Below are positions 1 to 6,947 of a stretch of 26,587 nt of DNA, one piece after another. The stretch is from DASPXK01 sp035637315. Lineage in GTDB: Bacteria > Chloroflexota > UBA6077 > JACCZL01. The first letter of the stretch is position 1. Every line of letters begins with the position of its first letter. A program made the translations under genes and the position numbers. The notes under the pieces are model-generated. The model ran no database searches. It saw only the letters and a list, made by a program, of their open reading frames with translations, and was not told the origin of the DNA. The stretch is from positions 1-26,587 of the forward strand of contig DASPXK010000158.1 in assembly GCA_035637315.1 (NCBI GenBank), given 5' to 3'.

Positions 1-1638
1 GGATTCGAGCTGCTCGCTGTCGATCAGCAAGGTGTTGGGCCGGGCGAGCGGGTTGCCGTGCTCGTCGAAGTTGCGAAACAGGGGGAGGCGTCCATTCTCG
101 AGCGTGCTCGAGCCGTCCTCGTTCTCGCGCTGGAAACCCGAGACGTAGTCGTACACCAGCTTGGAGGTGGACGTGTTGTTGCAGACGACGATGAAGCAGG
201 GCGGAACACGAATGCCGTGGGCTCGCCAGAGGTCGAAGGTCTTCTTGTAGTGTCCGTAGAGCGCTTCCAGGGCAGTTTGGAGCTCGACTGGCAGACTGAG
301 AGGATCGAGGGTTCCGGCCTTGCCGCGGCCTTTCCTGGGCATGCGGGTGCGGATGTGCTCCCAGAGATTCCGAAACCTGGGCATGTCATCGCCGGGGATG
401 TTGTCTGCCACCGGCACGCGTGGCAGCTTGACGATCCCGCATTCGATTGCGTCCATCAGCGAGAAATCGTTCATCGTCCAGGGGAAGAGCGTGCCCTCGG
501 CGTAGCCCGAGCCACGGAGGAAGAACGGCGTCGCGGACAGGTCGATGACCCGGCTGGTCCCGAGCTTTCGGTTGACCGCTTCGAGTCCGGAGATCCAGAG
601 CCGGGCGGCCTCGTTGTTCTTCTCAGCTTCCTTCCTGTCGTCACCGGCCAGCTCGCCTTCGTCGCCACGGTCGGGCTTCTCGCGGTAGCAGTGGTGCGCC
701 TCGTCGTTGAGCACCAGGATGTTCTTCATGCCCATCAGATCGGGCATTACGCGCTGGAGCATTTGCCCTTCGGTCTCCAGCGTCTTCAGCGCAGGACCTC
801 GACCCTGCAAGAGGGAGCGTCCGCCCTTAGACAGCTCCACTCGCTCGCGACGTTTAAAGGCGTGATAGTTGGTGATGACGATCTTGGCCCGGTTCACCTC
901 GTCCAGCATGTCGCTCGGAACCAGCTCACGGCTGGCGTAATAGCTGTCCGGGTCATTCGGCTGGAGGACCCGCAGGCGATCCTTGATCGTGAGGCCGGGC
1001 GCAACGACCAGGAACCCGCGCGTGAAGCGCCGGCTCTGCGGTCGTCGCACCGCGTTGACGGTCTGCCAGGCGATCAGCATGGCCATGACGGTGGTCTTGC
1101 CCGCGCCCGTGGCCAGCTTCAGCGCGAGTCGCTTCAGCTCCGGATTGGCGTCGTTGCTCGCGTTCGCAAGGTGCTCGAGGAACGTCCTGCCGTCCCTGCC
1201 CAAATCTGGCGCCACCTCCGTCAACCAGATGACGGTTTCCACTGCTTCGACCTGGCAGAAGAACGGCCGGACGCTGTTGAACGCGTGGTGACGCCAGTGC
1301 TGGAGCAGACGGGCTGTTTCGGGTGTCACCCGCCAATCGCTTGGGTTCGGGATGCTCCGCCACCGGTCTACCCGACGGCGCAGCTCGTTGATGATCGGGG
1401 TCGGGTCGTACTGCTGGTATTCCGTCGACAGGCCTATGCCTTCGTCGAACACCATCTGCTGCTGCTGGGCCGCCCCTTTGCGCTTCCGAGGCTTGGGGAT
1501 CGGCGAAATATATTTGGCCGAGCGGCGGCGTTCGATGATCCGCTGCGTCGGCTGCCCATCCTCGTCGAGCTCCCAGTGACGCAATGGATACTCATACGGA
1601 GAGTTCAGGATAGGTTGTTCGAAGAAGCGACTATCCAT
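1..1638 (-). CDS. Type III-like restriction endonuclease / DEAD-H helicase subunit, 3' end outside window
   Basis: The first 546 residues are present and the frame is open to the left edge. It is an SF2 helicase/translocase of the restriction-subunit type, probably the BPTD_3080-like family recalled from sequence resemblance; it would move on DNA using ATP and, with a nuclease domain beyond the edge, cut it. Visible motifs: an aromatic Q-motif-like stretch around residues 138-155, Walker A ATGAGKT at 176-182, the DEAH box in LNDEAHH at 310-316, and motif III SATPFF at 368-373. The start at 1638 is an ATG preceded by GGGAGAAAG about 7 nt upstream. No methyltransferase gene is visible beside it; the gene upstream is an amidase. 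A partner could lie beyond the left edge. The family call is good; the restriction role is inferred from family. Confidence 0.85.
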   Translation of the reverse strand, partial: MDSRFFEQPILNSPYEYPLRHWELDEDGQPTQRIIERRRSAKYISPIPKPRKRKGAAQQQQMVFDEGIGLSTEYQQYDPTPIINELRRRVDRWRSIPNPSDWRVTPETARLLQHWRHHAFNSVRPFFCQVEAVETVIWLTEVAPDLGRDGRTFLEHLANASNDANPELKRLALKLATGAGKTTVMAMLIAWQTVNAVRRPQSRRFTRGFLVVAPGLTIKDRLRVLQPNDPDSYYASRELVPSDMLDEVNRAKIVITNYHAFKRRERVELSKGGRSLLQGRGPALKTLETEGQMLQRVMPDLMGMKNILVLNDEAHHCYREKPDRGDEGELAGDDRKEAEKNNEAARLWISGLEAVNRKLGTSRVIDLSATPFFLRGSGYAEGTLFPWTMNDFSLMDAIECGIVKLPRVPVADNIPGDDMPRFRNLWEHIRTRMPRKGRGKAGTLDPLSLPVELQTALEALYGHYKKTFDLWRAHGIRVPPCFIVVCNNTSTSKLVYDYVSGFQRENEDGSSTLENGRLPLFRNFDEHGNPLARPNTLLIDSEQLES

Positions 1639-1640
1639 CA

Positions 1641-1706
1641 CTCGACTTTCTCCCAAACAGGATAAGATCGCTTAGCCTGATCAAACAAGAGGTATCGTTG
1701 CAGCGC
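1641..1706 (-). pseudogene. Possible 3' remnant of a lost upstream gene
   Basis: Between the amidase stop codon and the helicase start lies a 66-nt stretch, about half GC and visibly poorer in GC than its neighbours. Read in the frame that ends with the TGA at 1640-1638, it encodes a protein-like tail ending AKRSYPVWEKVE, and that stop overlaps the helicase start as TGATG. Translational coupling of this kind is typical within restriction-modification operons, so the tail may be the C-terminus of a deleted partner such as a methyltransferase. Further upstream this frame is only a shadow of the amidase gene. It could equally be chance. Confidence 0.25.
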
Positions 1707-2587
1707 TAGCCCAGCTGCTCCAAGACGGTCCGCAGCAGCAGCATCTTGACCGAGCTGATGTCGCGCAAGGTGCGCGAGACGCGGATGTCGCCGGCCAGAC
1801 TTAGCAGGGTGTAGGCGTCGTAGGGGGCCATGCCTTTCTCCTGGACCAGGAAGTCGACCATCTGGCGGACGGCGGCTCGCATCGCCGGGCCGAGCTCCGG
1901 GCCGTATGACAGCGCGACGAAGTGCTCGGGGGTGAGCGCGCGGGGCGCGGCCAGGTGGGTGCCCTTTTCGACGGTGACGCGGATCCGGGTATCGGACGCG
2001 CATTCGGCGCCGGTGCCGGCCACGGCTCCGTCGCCCACCACGGCGTGGCAGTCGCCGAGCGCGAGCATGCCGCCTGGGACGAGCACCGGGAGATAGAGGG
2101 TGCTGCCGGCCACTAGCTCCTGCATATCGAGGTCGCCGCCGTACGGCCCGCTGTCGCTGGCCGTACTCTGGCGGTACTGTGGCGTGGTCGCCACGAAACC
2201 CATCGACGGCCGCTGGGGCAGCCGCAGGCCGCACGGCAGGACCGCCTCGCCGCCTTCGAGCGTGATACTCAGGTAATGGGGCTCGGCGAAATCACGATCG
2301 AGAAAGCCGCGGCCCGACATGACCATGTGGGCTGCGCCTTCGTCAGCCTTCGGGATGATGCTGAGGAGCTCTATCTTGAGCGCGTCGCCCGATTCGGCGC
2401 CGTTCACGCGGATCGGCCCGGTGGCCGGGCCCTTTGCGGTTCTGGCCTCGACCTTCGCCGCGTCGCGGACGCCCTCGAAGGCGTCCCACGTCTCGACCAG
2501 CAGCTGTTCGCCGGAGTCGATCGTGATGGCGGGCGGGGCCGCGGGGTCCAGGAAGTAGATATGGTGGTCTCGACTCAGCCGCTTCAT
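1706..2587 (-). CDS. Acetamidase/formamidase family protein
   Basis: Encodes 293 residues of the FmdA/AmdA family, which hydrolyses formamide, acetamide or similar short amides to ammonia and the carboxylic acid in the cytoplasm. Family landmarks are a GPYGGDLD segment followed by a turn ending LYLPVLVPG, then LALGDCHAVVGDGAVAGTG, and a C-terminal helical part ending near VSRTLRDISSVKMLL. The start is the ATG at 2587 because AGAGGAGG sits 6 nt upstream; an in-frame start 36 nt earlier would bury that ribosome site in coding sequence. The length fits the family. It stands alone with no transporter or regulator beside it, so the true substrate cannot be told. It is divergent from the enolase-superfamily remnant at 2670. 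Confidence 0.88.
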   Translation of the reverse strand: MKRLSRDHHIYFLDPAAPPAITIDSGEQLLVETWDAFEGVRDAAKVEARTAKGPATGPIRVNGAESGDALKIELLSIIPKADEGAAHMVMSGRGFLDRDFAEPHYLSITLEGGEAVLPCGLRLPQRPSMGFVATTPQYRQSTASDSGPYGGDLDMQELVAGSTLYLPVLVPGGMLALGDCHAVVGDGAVAGTGAECASDTRIRVTVEKGTHLAAPRALTPEHFVALSYGPELGPAMRAAVRQMVDFLVQEKGMAPYDAYTLLSLAGDIRVSRTLRDISSVKMLLLRTVLEQLG

Positions 2588-2669
2588 CGGCGCCTCCTCT
2601 TCGCGCTTGACAACCAGGCCCACTCCGCTGTCGTTGTGACGGCGGACCAGCGCGGGAGGGGATCATAGA

Positions 2670-2933
2670 GTGAAGATCAGCAGCGTCACCACGCGGGTGC
2701 TGAGCACACTGGCGGATAGCCGGCTGGTGTTCGACCGGCCCCCGACCACCGAAACGCACGAGTTCGTCACGCTCGAATTGGGGACCGACGAGGGCCTCGC
2801 GGGCGTGGGCGTCACGTACTTGGGCGGCGCCCTGACCGCGGCGCTCAAAGTGGCGGTGGACGACCTCGTGCGGTGGGTGGCATCACGCAGTGGTTTTCGA
2901 CGGCCGCCGAGATGCTCCGCGCGATGGAGATGA
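2670..2933 (+). pseudogene. Truncated enolase-superfamily (mandelate racemase/muconate lactonizing enzyme) N-terminus
   Basis: A GTG start with GGGAGGGG about 8 nt upstream opens a frame whose first 67 or so residues match the capping-domain N-terminus of the MR/MLE group: THEFVTLELGTDEGLAGVGV followed by a GGALTAALK helix. Intact members have about 350-400 residues with a TIM-barrel catalytic domain. Here similarity stops near position 2870, the frame continues through about 20 arginine-rich residues to a stop, and the barrel with its metal ligands is absent. A different reading frame then carries the tail of an unrelated protein. The gene is broken, although its ribosome site survives. Confidence 0.65.
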
Positions 2934-3007
2934 CCCACTGGCTACCGCGGGCCGAGGCCGAGCTGAGGGCAGCGGGCGCGTCGCCGTCGGCGAAGCCGGT
3001 CGGGTGA
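2873..3007 (+). pseudogene. C-terminal remnant of a TPR-type protein
   Basis: In the +2 frame relative to the enolase-superfamily remnant there are 44 open codons ending at the TGA at 3005-3007. The translation includes the helical stretch FSTAAEMLRAMEMTHWLPRA, which resembles the last helix pair of large cyclase/AAA-ATPase or LuxR-type regulators carrying tetratricopeptide repeats, whose C-termini often read like EMGMTFWLEKAEAEL. No start codon context or upstream body exists. With the preceding remnant it marks a deletion joint that fused the 5' end of one gene to the 3' end of another. The assignment rests on a short match. Confidence 0.4.
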
Positions 3008-3113
3008 CGTTTCGCTCTGCGGCGGGCGGCGGGAGCGCCGGTTGTCACGAGGTCGCGGCGGGCGCCGCGAAAGAACAGCGCTCCGCGCCTAGCCGCCGAG
3101 TCCGCGGCGTGCG
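3008..3113. other. Unassigned GC-rich spacer after the gene remnants
   Basis: I see no recognisable coding remnant, promoter or strong hairpin between the TPR-like tail and the small membrane ORF. An open frame crosses it on the plus strand but is alanine/glycine/arginine-rich in the way of shadow frames. Together with the remnants and the doubtful ORF that follows, 2588-3406 holds no confidently functional gene. Confidence 0.5.
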
Positions 3114-3344
3114 ATGATGCCGCCCACGATGGGACGGAAGCCGCCAAGCTCGGTGCGGACATTCTTGACCGCCGTGTTGTACGGAGTTGCCCTCCTGGCC
3201 GGCCTCACCAACAGCCTGGTCTTCGCCTCTGGCCTGTCGTCCGGCCATGCCGATCCTTCGAACCTATCACTCGGCCTGCTCGGTTGGGGCCTGGTGCTGT
3301 ACATTCACCGCCAACGGGGCTGGCCGCCGTTCCGTAGGTCGTAG
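3114..3344 (+). CDS. Hypothetical small membrane protein (doubtful)
   Basis: A 76-codon frame with two hydrophobic stretches, roughly residues 17-42 and 50-64, separated by a short polar loop and ending in a basic tail (HRQRGWPPFRRS). I do not recognise a family. The two helices with a positive C-terminus are compatible with a small inner-membrane protein, but no Shine-Dalgarno sequence precedes the ATG pair at 3114-3119 and the frame follows a decayed stretch. Its stop codon at 3342-3344 lies inside the first arm of a 7-nt-phased inverted repeat. It could be chance. Confidence 0.3.
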   Translation: MMPPTMGRKPPSSVRTFLTAVLYGVALLAGLTNSLVFASGLSSGHADPSNLSLGLLGWGLVLYIHRQRGWPPFRRS

Positions 3345-3410
3345 GTGGTAGGTGGTAGATGGCAGAACCATCACCCGTCTACTACCCACCACCTGCCGCC
3401 TACCAACTAC
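3334..3410. repeat. Heptamer-phased inverted repeat, GTAGGTN family
   Basis: The left arm (3334-3361) is four consecutive 7-nt units of consensus GTAGGTN. The right arm (3383-3410) is four units of the same word in reverse orientation, read on the minus strand as GTAGTTG, GTAGGCG, GCAGGTG, GTGGGTA. The spacer is 21 nt. The pairing is imperfect but keeps an AGGTGGT core. The element sits between two converging frames and contains the stop codon of each (3342-3344 on plus, 3409-3407 on minus). It could act as a bidirectional terminator, although there is no T-tract. Confidence 0.75.
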
Positions 3411-5287
3411 CAGACCCGGATCTCTCGCCATGCTACGTCGCCCACGCCCTGGGTCGTGGCTATCCTGACCGCTCGAACGTTGGCCACAGGAACGAAGTGA
3501 ATCGCCAGGCTGCTGTTGTCCTCGGTCGGGCCCACGAAGGTATGCATGCCCCGAAACTCGCCGCTGGTCGTCCAGACCCAGACCTCGTGGATCGTGACCC
3601 CTGGCCGCTCCTGGGCGGTCACCAGGTCGACTCCGCTGACTGTGCTGGGTTGAGCGAGATCGACCTCGACCCAGCACGGAGCCGGACCACCAACAGAACC
3701 GAGCGTCGTGGGATCGCCGTCAACCATTTCGGCTCCGCCCGGGCCGCCGTTGCTCAGACGCAAGGGACCACGATAGGCGAGGTTACCGCTCGAGACGAGC
3801 AGGGTGAGTCCGCGCTTGTCGTCCTCGGCCAGCTCCTCCGGGCCCGGTCGAGAGCCGACGACGATGCCCGCCGGAGCGTTGGAGTCCGCTCTCGGCTCGA
3901 CGCCGATGACTGACCACCCGGCTCGAATCAGCGCGGCGCGGCCTTCGTCCACGGACTTTCCGACCACGTTCGGCGGGCGCATCCCAGCGCTCACGGTCAG
4001 CTTGATCTCGCTGCCTCGCCGCAGCCTGGTGCCGGGCGTGGGATGCTGCGCCAGGACCGTTCCCTTCGGACGATCGTCGGTTGGTTGGCTGCCAGTCACT
4101 CGGATGCTCAAGCCATACGCATCGGCCACCGATCCCGCCTCGGTCAGCCCGTAATCAACTAAACGGGGGGCCTCCGTCATCTGGAAACTGCTGAATAGGC
4201 GGGGGAACAGGCCCGTGAGCGCCACAACGGCGGCCGCGACGATAGCCAGCGTTGCCGCTAGCGGCACCAGCGCCGCGAAGGAGTGGCCGAAACCGCGCGA
4301 GCCGCGATGTGCCGGGTGTCGGACGTCCAGTCGCCGGGTTGCCTGGGCCGGCGGCGCGGCCAGCGTCGGAGTCAGCTCTGGCGCGGCGAGCGCGAGCTGC
4401 AGCTCGCGGGCCGAGCTAAAGCCGTCACCAGAACCCGCCAACAGGGCCCGCATGACGCTTCGCTCGAACTGCGGCGATAGGTCGCGCCGGAACAGACGCG
4501 GCGGACTGGGTTTACGGCCCGCCTTGAGCGGCGAAGAGGGCCCTTTCGAGCTGGTCGAAGGAGGCCGGCCAACCAGAAGCTCGTATATCAGGGCGCCAAC
4601 GGCGCAGATGTCCGTCCGCTCGTCTGGCTCGGGGCTCGTCTGCTCACTGAGGCTGAGGGCTGCGTACCCCTGAGGAATGCTCGCGGGGACGGGTCCGTCG
4701 GCTCGGGCCATGGCCCGAGCGAGGCCGAAGTCAGTGACTTTGGCCCGCCCCTGGCCGTCTAGCAGCACGTTCTCCAGCTTCAAGTTGCCGTGCACCAGGC
4801 CCTGGCGGTGGGCATAGCACAGGGCGTCCGCGATTTGAAGGGCGATCCTCCGGCACTGGTCAATCGGCAGCTGACCCCGGCTCGCGAGCAGGTGCCGAAG
4901 GTTGCCACCCTCGGCCCGCTCCATCACTATGAATGGCCGTCCGTCGACCAGGCCGGCGTCTAACACCGCCGCGATGTGGGGGTGCCTCAGGCGGGCGGAA
5001 ACGGACGCCGCGGCCATGAACGACGCTGCGAAGACGCCGTCGTGAATGTGGCGGCCCGAGAACAGCTTGATCGCGACGGGCCGCCGCAGCTTGTGATCAA
5101 AGGCCCGGCAGGTTGTCCCGAGGGTACCGTGGCCGAGGACGCCGTCCAGACTGTAGCGACCTTTCAGCCGCCTCGCGGTCGACTGGTTGTGATGGAGCGT
5201 TAGGAGCCGGCTGGACCAACTGCCGAGGGCGCCGCTGCCCGGCCCGAAGCCCGGGCCCTTCGGGTCCTTCCGGGGCGTGATGACCAT
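3407..5287 (-). CDS. Membrane pseudokinase with PASTA-like and discoidin-like extracellular domains
   Basis: 626 residues. An N-terminal cytoplasmic kinase fold (about 45-300) has a glycine loop (GHGTLG 52-57), the VAIK lysine (K74) and DFG (186-188). The catalytic HRD motif reads HGN (166-168), so the base aspartate is asparagine, and the position expected for the alpha-C glutamate is alanine (around 93). One membrane helix spans about 338-361, then two PASTA-like repeats (about 373-435 and 436-501) and an F5/8-type (discoidin-like) beta domain (about 513-626) outside the cell. PASTA modules are known to bind muropeptides or lipid II. Start: ATG with AGGAG 6 nt upstream. It lies 103 nt downstream of murJ on the same strand. 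By analogy with the pseudokinase part of mycobacterial MviN it may recruit a forkhead-domain partner to control lipid II flipping; that is inference. A weak residual kinase activity is not excluded. The stop codon is inside the heptamer repeat. Confidence 0.85.
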   Translation of the reverse strand: MVITPRKDPKGPGFGPGSGALGSWSSRLLTLHHNQSTARRLKGRYSLDGVLGHGTLGTTCRAFDHKLRRPVAIKLFSGRHIHDGVFAASFMAAASVSARLRHPHIAAVLDAGLVDGRPFIVMERAEGGNLRHLLASRGQLPIDQCRRIALQIADALCYAHRQGLVHGNLKLENVLLDGQGRAKVTDFGLARAMARADGPVPASIPQGYAALSLSEQTSPEPDERTDICAVGALIYELLVGRPPSTSSKGPSSPLKAGRKPSPPRLFRRDLSPQFERSVMRALLAGSGDGFSSARELQLALAAPELTPTLAAPPAQATRRLDVRHPAHRGSRGFGHSFAALVPLAATLAIVAAAVVALTGLFPRLFSSFQMTEAPRLVDYGLTEAGSVADAYGLSIRVTGSQPTDDRPKGTVLAQHPTPGTRLRRGSEIKLTVSAGMRPPNVVGKSVDEGRAALIRAGWSVIGVEPRADSNAPAGIVVGSRPGPEELAEDDKRGLTLLVSSGNLAYRGPLRLSNGGPGGAEMVDGDPTTLGSVGGPAPCWVEVDLAQPSTVSGVDLVTAQERPGVTIHEVWVWTTSGEFRGMHTFVGPTEDNSSLAIHFVPVANVRAVRIATTQGVGDVAWREIRVW

Positions 5288-5390
5288 CTGGGCTCCTACT
5301 CGCCGGGCGGCTTGTCCACCGCGGCGGGATCCTCGGCCAGCCCTTTAGCAATTCGCATGCCGGAGCCTCGTAGACAGTGGACGGGGCCTG

Positions 5391-6941
5391 CTACCCACGT
5401 GAGCGCGCCAAGCGCAGCAGCGCGGTGATCTCGTCGGACCGCAGCAGGAAAGCGAACGTCAGATACACGGCGGCGCCGGCTGCGGCAACGATGATCACCA
5501 CAAGCGACAACTCGATGGTCCGCGAGAGTGAAAGCCAGTCCTCGAGCACCTGCGGCAAAGTCGCGATCGTGATGCCCATGAGGATGCTTGCCATGACCGT
5601 GCGCGCGAGCGACCTGGCAACCGACCCGAGGTCCAGATCGCGCACGCGGCGGCTGATCACCGTCATCAGCACGAACCCTTCGGCCAGCGCAGCGAGCGCG
5701 TTGGCGAGCGCCAGGCCGCCGTAATTGAGCGGCGTTCGCATCAGGACGAGGCTCAGCACCAGGTTCAGCACAAAGGCGCCTGACGCGACTAGGACGGGAG
5801 TGCGGGTGTCGTGGAGGGCGTAGAAAACGCGGTCCACGATCTCGACCGTCGCGTGCCCGGCCAGGCCGAGGGCGTAGAAGTTGAGCGCGTGCGCGGTCAT
5901 GCGGGTGCTGAGGTCAGTGAATTCGCCGCGCTCGAACAGCAGCCGGATGAGCGGCTCGCCCAGGGTGATCAGGCCGACCGCCATGGGCACGGTCAGGAAG
6001 AGGATCGTCCTCAGCGATAGAAGAAAGACCTCGCTGACCGCCTCACTGCGCTCGCGGGCACTCTCCTCGGCGAGAGTCGGGAAGACGGCTGTGGAGACGG
6101 CCATCGCGAGGACCAGGGGCGTCATGGTGATCAGCCAGGCGACGTTGAGATACCCAAGACTTCCGAGCACCAGATATGAAGCCAGGACGACGTTGACCAG
6201 CTGGTTGATCTGCACTACCCCGAGCCCGACCATACGCGGGCCCATCAGGCGGATGACTTCGCGGGCGCCAGGCAGGCCAAGGTCCACACTGAAGCTGAAG
6301 CGCATCCCCTGGCTAACCAGGCCCGGGACCTGGATCAGGAGGTGGAGCACGGCGCCGACGGCGACACCAATGGCGACGCCCTCGATCCCCAAGGGGCGGA
6401 AAAAGAGCGCGCTGGCGATTATCGAGGCGTTGTAGAAGATGGGCGCCAGGGCGGCCAGGGCAAAGCGCTGGAAGGAATTGAGGACGCTGGTGGCGAATCC
6501 ACTCACCGAAAAGATGACGGGCGAGATCAGCATCGTGCGCATCAGCGTGGCTGTCAGGTCCTTGGAAGCCGGGTCCCAGCCTGGCACGATCAGCTCGGCC
6601 ACCTGGCGCGCGAAGATCATCAGGACCAGCGCCACCGGTCCGGTCGCCAGGACGGCCAGACTCATCATCGTGCTGGTCAGGCGCCAGGCCTGGTCCTCCT
6701 CGTCGCGAGCAAAATAGGACTTGAAGACAGGAATGAAGGCCGAGCCCACCGCGCCGCCCGCCAGCACCTGGAAGACGAGGTCCGGCACCGTGATGGCGGC
6801 GACGAAGGCCTCGTACTCACGCCCGGTCCCGAATTGCTGGGCGACGATGATGTTTCGGACCAGCCCAAGGACGCGGCTCGCGACGAAGCCAGCCATGACG
6901 ACCAGCGACGCCGCCGCGAGCTTACGTGCGCGGACGTACAC
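5391..6941 (-). CDS. murJ: Lipid II flippase MurJ
   Basis: 516 residues, almost entirely hydrophobic, in the MurJ/MviN family of the MOP exporter superfamily, which moves undecaprenyl-linked peptidoglycan precursor across the cytoplasmic membrane. Recognisable signatures are the N-terminal SRVLGLVRN with AQQFGTG, then the GGAVGSAFIPVF loop, and later STAVFPTLAEESARE, LLFERGEFT and a VDRVFYALHDTRTPV segment. The length fits about 14 transmembrane helices with no fused extra domain, unlike mycobacterial MviN. The start is a GTG at 6941, 6 nt after the gatD stop codon; no strong ribosome site is seen, so translation may be coupled to gatD. The pseudokinase gene follows. Confidence 0.95.
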   Translation of the reverse strand: MYVRARKLAAASLVVMAGFVASRVLGLVRNIIVAQQFGTGREYEAFVAAITVPDLVFQVLAGGAVGSAFIPVFKSYFARDEEDQAWRLTSTMMSLAVLATGPVALVLMIFARQVAELIVPGWDPASKDLTATLMRTMLISPVIFSVSGFATSVLNSFQRFALAALAPIFYNASIIASALFFRPLGIEGVAIGVAVGAVLHLLIQVPGLVSQGMRFSFSVDLGLPGAREVIRLMGPRMVGLGVVQINQLVNVVLASYLVLGSLGYLNVAWLITMTPLVLAMAVSTAVFPTLAEESARERSEAVSEVFLLSLRTILFLTVPMAVGLITLGEPLIRLLFERGEFTDLSTRMTAHALNFYALGLAGHATVEIVDRVFYALHDTRTPVLVASGAFVLNLVLSLVLMRTPLNYGGLALANALAALAEGFVLMTVISRRVRDLDLGSVARSLARTVMASILMGITIATLPQVLEDWLSLSRTIELSLVVIIVAAAGAAVYLTFAFLLRSDEITALLRLARSRG

Positions 6942-6947
6942 GGCGCG

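Noticed and set aside
58..1665. 535-codon open frame on the plus strand
   Set aside because: It is antisense to the restriction helicase, whose minus-strand translation has clear Walker A, DEAH and SATPFF motifs; the plus translation has no recognisable domain.
1708..2234. Minus-strand frame overlapping the amidase
   Set aside because: Its translation is proline/arginine-rich shadow sequence across the amidase gene; only the last 20 or so residues beyond the amidase stop look protein-like and are listed separately.
5296..5358. 20-codon frame just upstream of the pseudokinase gene
   Set aside because: It starts with ATG and ends next to the pseudokinase ribosome site, so a leader peptide was considered, but it has no ribosome site of its own and no recognisable attenuator-type composition.
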